Assembly (NCBI RefSeq): GCF_039555335.1
Contig: NC_092641.1
Location: forward strand, 31,494,848-31,558,847
DNA: 64,000 nucleotides
From: Amphiura filiformis
Taxonomy: Eukaryota > Echinodermata > Ophiuroidea > Amphilepidida > Amphiuridae
Direction: 5' to 3'
The notes beneath the pieces were generated by a model, which ran no database searches, had not been told where the DNA came from, and worked only from the letters and a program-made list of their open reading frames with translations. A program made the position numbers and the translations under genes. Below, piece by piece: positions 36,259 through 46,490 of the stretch (positions are counted from its first letter, which is position 1; each line of letters starts with the position of its first letter).

Positions 36259-36718
36259 ACTCTCAGAAAAAAGGTGCTACTTAGAACCTTTTTTGTCCTG
36301 TATTTAGAACCCTAAGCAGTAATAAGGTTCTAAAAAGAACCTTAAAAGATTCTATAAAGAACCTTAAAGATTTAAATAGGTCTGGGAACATTCTAATTCA
36401 TTCATTCAGGGACTCATCACAAAGTTAAGAAAGGTAAAACGTAGTGTTAACCCTTTTTGGTACTAGAAATCATTTTCTTGGATAAAAAACCTTTTTCTGT
36501 TCTACTAAGAACCCTTTGAGGGTTCTTTCTTTAAGATTCTTTAAAGGTTCTTCAAGCTTAAGGTTCTACAAAGAACCTTTTTCTTGGCTACACAACCTTT
36601 TTTGATTCTACAAAGAACCCAACTGAAACCCAATGGGGTTGTTTTAGAACCTTATTACTGCTTAGGGTTCTACATAGAGGACAAAAAGGTTCTAAGTAGC
36701 ACCTTTTTTTCTGAGAGT
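36259..36718. mobile_element. MITE with ~45-bp terminal inverted repeats
   Basis: The left end actctcagaaaaaaggtgct and the right end agcaccttttttttctgagagt are inverted copies, and the inversion extends to the ggacaaaaaggttcta phrase. Flanking GTGC at 36255 and 36719 is a possible 4-bp target duplication. The interior is made of repeated aaggttcta/tagaacctt units and has no coding capacity. Superfamily not assigned. Confidence 0.85.
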
Positions 36719-37086
36719 GTGCAACATCATTCATCAGGGCGATATCATTATTTTAAGTAAAACAACAAGGCAAAGCTGACTTGTTTGACACCAAAAATAG
36801 TGATGTCGCGTGTTATATGAGACGATAGATGTACGACACCAGCTACAAATAATACCTTTATACTTATTCTTAAACACTTCTAAATAAATCATATTAATCA
36901 TGATCACAATATCACAATCAGTTCCGTTGTTGCTATGCACCTCCGATTGGTTCAAGTGACACGTACGAGTATCGTGTTGACACGCACGTGCTAAAGTGTG
37001 TGATATCATGTCATACGACACAGGTAAGAACCAATAAGATTGCAAGAACATTCTTAAGTGTTTAAGAAAAGTTTATATCATCAGTT

Positions 37087-37161
37087 TGGGTGCAAGGTCC
37101 AGTTCCGGCTCTAGTCCAGCAAACACCAGAACTCCCTTGTCGAAGAGATTACCTACAATTC
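37087..37161 (-). repeat. 75-bp direct repeat, copy 2
   Basis: Partner of 35044-35117. Here the segment is joined directly to the ccaacgttgg palindromic cluster, whereas copy 1 is not. Confidence 0.6.
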
Positions 37162-37162
37162 C

Positions 37163-37690
37163 AGATAGCAAGACAACGTTGGCCCAACGTTGACAATGGT
37201 CTGCATGGTCGTGCTCGGGAAACCAACGCCAAGCCAATGTTGGACCAACATTGACATGCCAACCTTTTAAATTATGGTTCAAATGGGAATGTCAGGCCAT
37301 CGTTGGGTCAACATTGTTATGTCAACTTTACAAATATTGACGGTCGGCATGCCAACGTTGTTGTGCCAACATTAAATGATGGTCAGTATGCCAACATCAA
37401 GCCAACATAGCCAGTCAACCTTAACATGACAGTCGGCATGTCAACGCTGTTGTGCTATTGCCAACCTTAAATGATGGTCGATATACCAACGTCGAGCCAA
37501 CATTGCCAGCCAACCTTAAAATGACGTTCATTACGCCAAGGTTGGGCCAACGTTGTTGTCCCAACCTTAAAATGATAATCGTAATGCTGACGTTGCACCA
37601 ACATAACCAGCCAGTCGTAAAATGAACGTCGCACAAATCTTAATATGACGGTCGGGATGTGAACATTGGACCAACGTTGGTAAACTGTTC
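37163..37690. repeat. Cluster of palindromic ccaacgttgg-type units
   Basis: About ten degenerate units of ccaacgttgggccaacgttg, spaced roughly 50-65 bp, separated by ccaaccttaaaatgacggtc-like linkers. Such short palindromic families are common non-coding repeats in marine invertebrates. Frames across it are artefacts. Confidence 0.75.
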
Positions 37691-38007
37691 TCCAAGTCAT
37701 GGTTATGATCAAGTTTATATATTCTATTTATTAGGCGTATTAAAGAGTGACATTAAATAAAGACTATAAAAGCCCCACTAGATAAATAATAAAGATGATG
37801 ATAATATTGTTAATGCTCAGTATAATACGAGGGGCAGTCAATATATTTCCACAACTATTATTTATCTCCGCTCAAGCATGACTTTGATGACTGCTACTTA
37901 TGATAAATACAAGTTGTTTTGTCTTTCTAAACACATAACTTTTATTATTAGAGTACTTTGAATTAGGTAATCTCAGTTGCATAAAGTCATTGATATATGT
38001 ACACTGA

Positions 38008-38551
38008 CAATTGAATACCTGAGTGGAAGAAAGGCCCAACTCCATCAACCCTGTTTTTAAGATAAATAAAAAACTTAATCATCTTCAGGGGACCTTTAAT
38101 ATATAGTACTACATTCATTCGAAATCTATTATGATGTTTCTATGGCAACGGTACAGGCCTTAATAAGAGCTGGAGTTGGGCCCTTCTTCCATTAACATAC
38201 TGGAAGTGAAAGTTCCGTAAGCAGATGTGTTATAAATAGCTACAGAAATTAGGAAATTGTCCATTTATCATGTTTATTGCACAAGTAGAAGCATGTAATA
38301 ATGTTAACAAGAAAGTTTATTGTAGTGAAAAGCTCATTTCATGGATGAACAAAATTCCTCTTTAACCCCATATTTATTTCTTCCATGAAAACCATGATTA
38401 AGTGTATTATGTGGAAGACTATTTAGAAAGTGGATTTTGACTCATCTTTCACACACAAGGAAGAACAGTCTGTTGGCAATAAAATGCTGGGTCTAACTCA
38501 TTTTTGTAAAAAATTGGAGTTGGGCTCTTCGTCCACTCAGGTATTCAATTG
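38008..38551. mobile_element. Foldback/MITE with ~38-bp inverted ends
   Basis: caattgaatacctgagtgg at the left and ccactcaggtattcaattg at the right are inverted copies with few differences and continue through gcccaactcca. A third, internal copy of the ggagttgggccc phrase lies near 38173. Confidence 0.75.
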
Positions 38552-38633
38552 AGAACATGTAATAAAAAGTAAGTACCAAAGCAGTTTGGAAGCCCTGTTT
38601 TTGGTATGAGGTAATCTGAGTATATTCACTTGA

Positions 38634-39304
38634 TAATTGAAGGAGTGGTGTAATATAGTCCTAACCCTCACCTATTTTTCAACCGACTTGTTACTGGATT
38701 CAAAACAGTTGCGTTTAAAACATATTTGTTAAGCTAGTGTTTAGTTCATTCTCAACAAAAATCATCCGATCACTGCGCTTATCAACACTATGTGTTATAT
38801 AATCAGGAATATCAATAATTATCTAAGATATAGCATGTTCAATCAGGTTTAAACGAGTCACTTCTATTTTGATGGTTAACACTATATTGTACCAACATTT
38901 GAGTACAGTTTCTCAGATCATCTAGAATCACTGAAAGCTGAATCTAGATTTGGAATCACTAAGAACATGTTTTTTACATCCCAAACTTTTAGATTTGTCA
39001 TTTTCTTATAAGAAATATCCCATTTATTTAGTGTTTCCAGGGTCTAGAAAGAAGGTACCAAAACAACAATATTAGTAGTACATGATATATTGTTCAACAT
39101 GGTGCTAACCCTCAAATTACAAGTGACTGGTTTCAAATTAATAATTACAACTCGCATTATCTGTTGCAAAACCCATGTACTGTATGCTTATGTACATAAT
39201 ACATCTGATTTCACAACTATGTGGTCAGAAAATGGTTTCTCTTAAAACTAGTAACATGTGTTTTTGGAGGGTTAGGACTAAATTACACCCACCCCTTTAA
39301 TTGT
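38634..39304. mobile_element. Second foldback with ~35-bp inverted ends
   Basis: The left end taattgaaggagtggtgtaa and tagtcctaaccctc is mirrored at the right by gagggttaggactaaatta and cacccacccctttaatt. It lies just beside the preceding foldback and shares the pattern of a repeated end phrase inside (ctaaccctcaaatt near 39110). No coding capacity. Confidence 0.75.
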
Positions 39305-39454
39305 GAAAGAAGAAATGTATCCATTAACAGATGAGTAATGGACTGTCTTTGAAATTCATTAAAAATAGGCCTTAACAACAAACAAATATGGTGTGAAAAT
39401 CGTGAGAATTGACATCTAATAATAATATGAAATTGCAAATGACAAATGCAGTTG

Positions 39455-40372
39455 TCTCATGGATTGTTCATTTATAATAATAATAATTATAATAAATAAG
39501 CATTACAAAGTCATTAAAACCAGATCAATTACACAAAACATATACAATCATATCAATTATCATAACAGAGTGGTGAAACGCACACGACCGTATCCCAACA
39601 AAGGGCTGGGACGCGACCGCATACCCCCAACCACCATACCGTGAGTGCTAGATGCACAGATACGGGTCCTGGGAGCCACAGCTATGCATCCCACACAACA
39701 TGGGTACAAACAATAACAATACATAGATAAATGCAACAACAATTACAAAATGTGAGAAACAGATAAAACAAAATTTCATAAATATCACAGAGCAGAAACA
39801 ATTCTGAGTTCACACAACCACTTCCCAACATGGCTGGTGGAGAGTAATTGTGTGAGCCCAACAATCATGAAATGAGAGGCCCACTATCACACTCCAAGAA
39901 GGCAACAACAGTGCACCTCGCATAGCCCCCCCAATAATAATTACAAAATAAAACATTTAGTAAATTTATACACCATATAGCAATGCAGACAATAAGGAAA
40001 TATTTTTAATAAATCGCAGTAAAATATGATCATGTATGAGAAGCCCACCGACTGAGCACGATGGGACAGTCGGTGCACCTCACATACAAAGTAACACACA
40101 TACATTCTTTAAAAATAAAAACATTGCACAAAGAGACACCTCTCTCAAGCATCACAATCGGCAGCATCAGAAGAAGCATGAGAGACCAAATGACATGATC
40201 CCAGGGAGCCAGTCAGTGGACCTCACATAACATCCCCGTACATGAGTAATAAAAAGCATAACAACATGAAAAAGTCCCAATGATACAACAACTCTGCAAG
40301 TAAAACAATATAAAACAGCACAGTTCAATAGGCAATGCATACAATGTATCAGGTAAACACAGAAACGCATTA
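39455..40372 (-). repeat. Diverged tandem repeats, probable LINE 3' region
   Basis: Units of roughly 150-200 bp with phrases such as gggagccac, tgcacctcacata and tggacctcacataac. They directly follow the reverse transcriptase fragment in its reading direction, so they are probably the 3' untranslated part of that LINE. Confidence 0.5.
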
Positions 40373-41190
40373 TTACAATGTAAACACGTATTTGTTTGTT
40401 GATTTGTAAGGCAATTCATTCCATACATGTAGCGTTAGTGCTGCAGGCAGTGAAAGACCAGCTTCCATACACTGTAATGCAGATGTCTTCACTGGAGTGA
40501 GTAAGTATTTGGCACCGGACCTGAATGAGCGAGTGTCCTTGTATTCCGCGATCAACTCATAAATATAGTCCAGTGCAAGCCCATTTAGTGATTTGTAAGT
40601 TATTATAAAGATCTTCAGTACTGGTAACCAATGAAGCTGTTGCAGAACTGGTGTTATATGTTCATCCTTTCTCAGACGGGGTACCATCCTACATGTAGAT
40701 ACAGTGTTTAACACTTGCTGTAGTTTAGCGATTTCATAATCCGGTAGTCCGTAAAGAATGCTATTGCAGCTGTATAAGAGTGAACTCACAAAGGCATGGA
40801 TTAGTTTCTCAGTGGATGCATGATCGAGGTACTTCTGAACTTGACCAATTTTGCGTAGAACAAAGTTAGCTGCTTTGCAGATGTTATTCACATGAGCTGA
40901 CATACTTAGGTGTATATCAATGGTCACACCAAGGTTGCACGCTGAAGGAACTGCATCAACAGATTCAGAGAGAACATGAAGACGTGGAATGGTATGGAAT
41001 GGTATTTCTTTTACGTAAGAACTTGGAAGTAACATGTAGGAATTCCGTCTTGCTGCTGTTCAGTTTCAACTTGTTTGCATACATCCAGTTTTTCACATCA
41101 TGGATGCAGTGTTCGAAAATGGAGATGGCAATTGAAGTCTCCGACTGATTGAAAGTCATGTCCAGTTCAACAGTTGTGCATCATTAATGG
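40373..41190 (-). pseudogene. Non-LTR retrotransposon (CR1/L2-like) reverse transcriptase, 3' fragment
   Basis: Two minus-strand frames carry the end of a reverse transcriptase. The first (40965-41159) has DVKNWMYANKLKLNSSKTEF, the thumb-side WM..NKLKLN.KTE motif. The second (40373-41035) has LGVTIDIHLSMSAHV, CKAANFVLRKIGQ, LIHAFVSSLLYSCNSILYGL, HITPVLQQLHWLPV and YKSLNGLALDYI, all standard for the CR1/L2 group. The catalytic FADD box is decayed just upstream (NDAQL in another frame near 41175), and the rest of the element is missing. This is a dead 5'-truncated insertion, as is usual for LINEs. Confidence 0.9.
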
Positions 41191-41219
41191 TGCGGTGTAC
41201 ATGGTAAAACACAACAGGC

Positions 41220-41880
41220 CAAACAGTCATTCATTTACTTGATTTTAAGTGCCTTTTTTACATATGAACGTCTCCCAATGACGCTGTTGATTGAAAATCA
41301 GAATCACTTCATTTCATCCATGAGTGGAGCTTGATCTTAAGGTTGTGAATAGAGGCCGGATTATGACAATCATGGTTAACACATTACTCTTTTCAACTGT
41401 GTGATCATGTACAAATAACTAATTGTATTTGTGACCGATGGCTTACATGTAGGTATGTACTTTCATGGTTTATGTACCTGATTCTAAATGTACCATAAGT
41501 AAAGTGAAAGCCTGACTTTAATGTATTGATGTCACCACTTAAAGCCAGACATTTATCTTCTGATGATTTTAGTCTTATTTAAATTCGGAATTCATTCAGT
41601 TTCTTGTAAACTTCATTGCCCAGCAAATTGTGCTGATAATCTATATTGAAAGTACTATTGGAGTAAGCAGCAGCAACTGCTTTGTTTGAAATGTAGTTAC
41701 TACTGGTTTTGAATGCATCACATGATGAATGAGCTAGCAGACACTTAATAAACTAAGTTCTTAATTTGTTTTGTTGATGTAATTCATTCATAGTTTGAGG
41801 ATGCAGGCATGTGCTGCAACGGCCTGCTATACTATACATGTAGCATCTCTATCTAGATATTCTGTGCTATTTTACATGAT
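41220..41880. other. Sequence without recognisable feature
   Basis: No coding or repeat signal found. Confidence 0.4.
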
Positions 41881-41914
41881 CCATTTGCCTGGCAAAGGCG
41901 GTGTAATCTCTATA

Positions 41915-42165
41915 CATGCTATTGAATGAATAAATCTAAAATCAAAACAGTTCAATTTCATAAAGAGATGACATTCTTGAGAATCCTGTTGCTTCTTTAA
42001 TAATGTGATCAAAAATATCAATCTTTGTAGATACTGCTTACTGAGAGAATACATCTAAATTCCAAACAGTTCAGTTTCACATAAAGATGAACACAACACA
42101 GCAGCTGTGATCCTTTAGAATCCTGTTGCCTCTTTGATAATGAGATCAACAATATTGGCAAATAC
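41915..42165. repeat. Two-copy tandem repeat (~130 bp)
   Basis: The order aaacagttcaatttcataaa then gaatcctgttgc then ttaataatgtgatcaa occurs at 41944-42013 and again at 42063-42150 with moderate divergence. Confidence 0.7.
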
Positions 42166-42639
42166 TATTACCAGTTCCATGCACAGAACATAATCTGCTT
42201 CATATGGAATGTTTGATGCTAGAATGTATTTTTCTGAACGTCAGAATGGTTCCCGAGTATCATAATATAATAGAGACTAGTGTCCTGGTTTGTCTGGTCG
42301 ACTTGTGCAGTCTGTATAAAAAACAAAAGATAATAATACTTACATTATGAACAAAACACAAACATCATATTCAGAAGTGGGAAGTCGGGGTCAGAATTTC
42401 GGCGAGAATCGATTCTCGGAAATTGCATGGATTAAATAAGTAAATTCTCACAAACTTTTGTAGTTTACACAGAAGTTGATTTACAAGAATCAAATGATCC
42501 TGCAAATTTATTCTGCAAGAATCAAGATTGATTCTCGCACTGTGAAACAAAATTCTGACCCTGGATGTGAAAGATTACAAAGGTTTAAAGTGACTTGTGC
42601 AATGTGAAAGTTTTGTTTTCCTTCTTAAGTAGTAATGTG

Positions 42640-42975
42640 TTGGGTCTACCTTCATTCTCAACAAATTCATTGCAACGATTCTGCATTCTGTTGACCAGGT
42701 TTCGAAAGCATTGCTGGTCCAGGTGACTCCATGCACGTTGCAGTATTCTCATCAACCATTTCAGTGTTGTGTTGTCATTGACTTTCTTGTTTCCAGCTTG
42801 CTTCAGATGGTCTTAGAGATTTCCAATGGGGTTACAGTCTGGGGCTGGTCTTAGAGATGTCCAATGGGGTTACAGTCTGGGGCTTGGCAGTGCACTCCAG
42901 TCGTTCAATTCCTTCATGGACTCACCTGGACCAGCAGTGGATTCGAAACCTGGTCAATCACATTCAATTGACAAT
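42640..42975 (-). pseudogene. Tc1/mariner-like transposase C-terminal relic with foldback
   Basis: The minus strand gives APDCNPIGNL, the decayed form of the SPDLNPIENLW catalytic block, followed by DHLKQAGNKK, LQRAWSHLDQQCFRNLVNRM and QNRCNEFVENEG. This is the usual C-terminus of Tc1-like transposases. The catalytic Glu position reads Gly and the Trp codon is a stop. A 39-bp block around this motif is tandemly duplicated (42815-42890). A ~50-bp piece of the SHLDQQ region reappears in the opposite orientation at 42915-42965, making a foldback. Confidence 0.75.
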
Positions 42976-42989
42976 AATCACTCAGATTA

Positions 42990-43630
42990 ATCATGATCAA
43001 AAATTTTGTTGGATAATTTTAAACCATTATGATAGCAATTTCATCAAATTTGTTTTTAACATTTCTTGTCATTAAAGTTGTTTAATAGAAATGCATAGAT
43101 GTGTGTAGGCCTACTTGATATCCCTACATGTATGTTAAAATGCAGCTTCTTTTTGGCCTCAAATTTCATAAATGGCTGTATTTTCTGATGAAGGACAAAA
43201 TATTGGACAAAAATGTAATGTGTAACTAATCAGGCTACATTTCACACTTTAAATCAACTTAAGGGGCCTAACAGTTTTGTAGTTATGCCCAAATATGCTT
43301 GTGCATATTGCTAAACCAGATATCCATTATGGGCGCCCAGTTTTTTTTGGTTCGTCCACCAGTTGTGCCTGCAGTGTGACATTTACATGGCAGACACTCA
43401 CCTTACTTGAGAACTCCAGCTTCGAAATTGCACACAATAATTGAGACTAGAGTCCAAAGCTATCGTTTTTCAGCAGATCAGCATTGAGATTGTTTGTAAC
43501 GCATTCAACATGTTAAATATCCTGTTCATGTTTAAAATTGGATTTTAATGATTTTGTTATCTTGGGCCTTAGCCTCGAATGTGAAGCTATCTGTAAGCAA
43601 ATTTGAAGCTAGGCTTATCAAGCAACTCAC
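42990..43630. other. Sequence without recognisable feature
   Basis: No coding signal; probably an intron if the RAG1-like exon at 43631-43936 belongs to a spliced gene. Confidence 0.4.
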
Positions 43631-43936
43631 CATTAGCCTGATGATGTGCGACTTCATATCCACATCTCTCTACATGCTTCGTTCTTTTCACAGGTTCTCA
43701 TAAATCGATGGCAGTTATGACAAAACCGTGGTGGGTGAATGTTGTTATGTGTAATGTCAACATTGCAGTATTGCAACAGTTTTGTATTCCAAGTGATGTT
43801 TGGAAACTTATCCACACCCTTACTGTCAAAACTTGTTCCAGGCAACTTTGATCCAGGCCTACGAAAATCTCTGCCACATATCCTACACACCTTTTACAAT
43901 TTTGCTGATGCTGAAGGAGCCCAGACGTATTTTAGC
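43631..43936 (-). pseudogene. RAG1-like N-terminal zinc-module exon
   Basis: The minus-strand frame 43890-43654 reads VCRICGRDFRRPGSKLPG, later YCNVDITHNNIHPPRFCHNC. This matches the N-terminal zinc-binding region of RAG1 (CRICG...F.IDV....IHP..FCHNCW), upstream of the RING/dimerisation domain and outside the recombinase core. An excellent splice acceptor (ccttcatttacag) ends at 43937 and an excellent donor (gtgagt) follows 43631, so this looks like one exon. The matching frame has a TAA at 43894-43896, fourteen codons into the exon, and closes before the donor with TGA. The exon is therefore either a decayed copy or uses an internal acceptor (taaaag at 43891). No recombinase core is found in the window. 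RAG1-N-like genes are known from sea urchin, lancelet and molluscs. Confidence 0.65.
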
Positions 43937-43949
43937 CTGTAAATGAAGG

Positions 43950-44870
43950 AAAATAAAATAAAATTACAAATTAAACCCGATTGTTCCAAACACTCACATA
44001 AATAATCTGCTTATGCGTCCCGTTTCTTAACACGCAAACAAGCACATATAATCACATTCACCACGTATACATGTATTCACATACTAAGTTTTTTAAGAGC
44101 CAATCTTCCTTATTATGTACGGATCTGTGATACAAAAAAAAAATAGAATTTTCTCTAAAAATGATTTTACCAAAAAAATAGAATTTTCTCTAAAAAATGA
44201 TTTTGGTAAATATTAACAAAAACTCACATACATTCCGTCGTTTTATCTTTTCAGTTTCTGTTTCCGTATCCGTAATAGTTTTTGTAAGTCATTGTTATTC
44301 TGAAGTGGTAGTCTCCCAGGTATGACCAATCTTTTATTCTAGCCTTTTGTTAGTTACTGAAAATTTGAAGCTCGTGAATTTCAGTTTTCGTTTTGGTAAG
44401 TTATATTGATTTTTTACATAAAACCTTGAGATGTGCGGTTGGGTGCCAATCTAGACAAAAGAAGAGTCTAAATTTTACGGTCCTAAATTCGCGGTAAATT
44501 GTACGGCTTCAATTGACTTGTGTTTGGTGTATATGTACTTACGCCTAGTCGTAAAAAAAAAAAAAAAAAAGTCTTGCATTGAAATATATACTAACCATGT
44601 TGCCAAGTTATAAGCAATGAGTCTTTCATATTGGCGATGAAACGAAAGCGTCTAAAATAGTCAAATATCTCCCAATGAGGCGCGTACAAGTGGTGATTTG
44701 GTAATCATGTTTTATATTGAAATGCAATACAAAAGAATTTGCATTGGAGCAAAGATAATGTATTCTATTCATGGCAAGCTAATCTGATAATTGGTTGGGC
44801 CTATATGCAAGACTCGGGTTTATTTTAAATGTTTATTTTTGCAGAGCTTATTTTCAGTCATGGATCATAC
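43950..44870. other. Sequence without recognisable gene
   Basis: AT-rich, with a poly-A run at 44551. The aattttctctaaaaaatgat phrase is duplicated at 44148 and 44180. A tttatcttttcagtttc segment at 44243 is inverted at about 45468. Confidence 0.4.
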
Positions 44871-44879
44871 TGATAAATT

Positions 44880-45075
44880 TGAGCGAGGGAGGGAGGAGGA
44901 GATACTTAAGTTGAGACTGAACAAGCGAGAGTGGGAGGGGGTGAGGAAGAAAGAGAGGTGAGGGAGAGACGGAAAGACTAGAAAGAGAAGAACTGGAGAG
45001 GAGAGAGTAGGGACCGGGGGACGGGGAGGGAGTGGGGAGACTGATCACGGGGGAGGAGGAAGCAAAATAGGGAGA
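44880..45075. repeat. Purine-rich (GA/GGA) low-complexity tract
   Basis: Long run of gaggga/gagaga words. The serine- and proline-rich minus frame over it (44854-45222) is a by-product of composition. Confidence 0.85.
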
Positions 45076-45870
45076 TAGACATTGATACGAGGGAAGGCGA
45101 CACTGTGGCCCTGCACAAGTGCAATGGGGCGCGACAGGCTCATAAGCGGACCTTTTGTTATTGAAGGGCTTATTTCCAACGTTTTTACAGAAAAAAGTGG
45201 ACCTTTTCATTCGGATTGGCATTTTGTCATAATAATGTGAATCAATTTATCACTGTCAAACACGAGAGGGCGCTAGACCATTAAAACAGCGGTCGGACAC
45301 CGGTGTTCAATACTATTTTATCTCCAGCCTTTATGGGCTTTATTGACACAGGCAATTACCTCTATTGAAATAAGCTGATTGGTACTTCAGAGTTAACAAT
45401 GAAGTCAGATTACAGTAAACTTACTGAATCCCTTGCGTTTTCGTATCTGAACAATAGAGTTACGGAAACTGAAAAGATAAAAAGACCCATTATACAGTAT
45501 GAGCGTGCACAGCGCCCTCGTTCAGCTTAAAAAATTCTTGAAATTTCAGCCTCTCTGAGCCGTACTTACAAAGGATAAACTTTGGAGGTGCATAACGCAT
45601 AACATTGTGAGTCATCCCAACCTGCATTTTGCATTTCTTTGAAGTACCAACTGATTACATCACAAAAACCAAGGGAAAAAAATTGGATCTTTGATTAGTG
45701 CAAAAAACCCAGCAAATCCAATGTTTTGATAAAAAGCGCCCTCAAGCAAACTTCTAAGCATCATAACCACGGAGGTCTTTAATTTCAAACTTGTTCAGAC
45801 TTGGGATAAGTTTAATTTTCCAGCAAAAAGTTTTTGGGATTTTGATGGCGCACATAGATACTGTTAACTG

Positions 45871-45883
45871 AGGTCAAAGGTCA
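45871..45883. promoter_or_regulatory. Perfect DR1 nuclear-receptor half-site pair (candidate)
   Basis: aggtcaaaggtca consists of two AGGTCA half-sites spaced by one base. It lies just upstream of the separate gacct-rich repeat and outside the HINE-T arrays. Sequence match only; no evidence of use. Confidence 0.4.
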
Positions 45884-45984
45884 AAATTTCATATTTTCGC
45901 AACTTTTTACTTGCCTAAAGGAAGTTCTCGAACCACGAGTATTGCCTGTTTTCGCGAGCGCCTGCTTTCACGATTACTTTCAGT

Positions 45985-46490
45985 AGAAATGAACCTGCAA
46001 CAACCCATGAAGACCCTGAAATGACATTCCAAAAATTTGGCTCTAAATGTTGACTGAATCCACACACTTTCATGCCCATACAATAGTTTTTAGTAATTTG
46101 ACCTCACCTGACCCCTGGATGACCTTGGGTGACCCCAAAATGACCTTCCAAAGATTTGGCTCTAAATGTTGAATGACAGTCATTTCTTTACATTTTTTCT
46201 TTGTCATATTGCGTCCGTCTATTGGGCGCCCCACTTTTATACGCCTTGCTATGCGTCTGTTGAATGTACCCACTTAGTTTCATGCCCATGACAGTTTTTA
46301 GTAATTTGACCTCAAATGACCCCTGGGTGACCTTGGATAACCCAAAAATGACCTTTCAAAAATTTGACTATTTAAATGTTGACTGTACCCACCAAGTTTC
46401 ATGCCCATACAACAGTTATTAGTAATTTGACCTCAGATGACCCCTGGGTGACCCAGGAATCACACAGGATGACCTGAATATCTAATCAGG
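45985..46490. repeat. Tandem repeat of ~125 bp rich in TGACCT half-sites
   Basis: Three to four units contain tttggctctaaatgttga, catgcccatacaatag, agtaatttgacctca and tgacccctggatgacctt. It is unrelated in its remaining sequence to the HINE-T monomer but shares the gacccc/gacctt vocabulary. Confidence 0.75.

Noticed and set aside
37073-37712. Several minus-strand frames rich in Trp, Val and Asn
   Set aside because: They are produced by the ccaacgttgg palindromic repeat read through in different frames.
44854-45222. Ser/Pro-rich minus-strand frame
   Set aside because: It follows from a GA-rich microsatellite; there is no domain and no splice or promoter support.
44243-45484. Inverted tttatcttttcagtttc pair about 1.2 kb apart as ends of a transposon
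   Set aside because: Only about 17 bp match, with no terminal boundary or target duplication.
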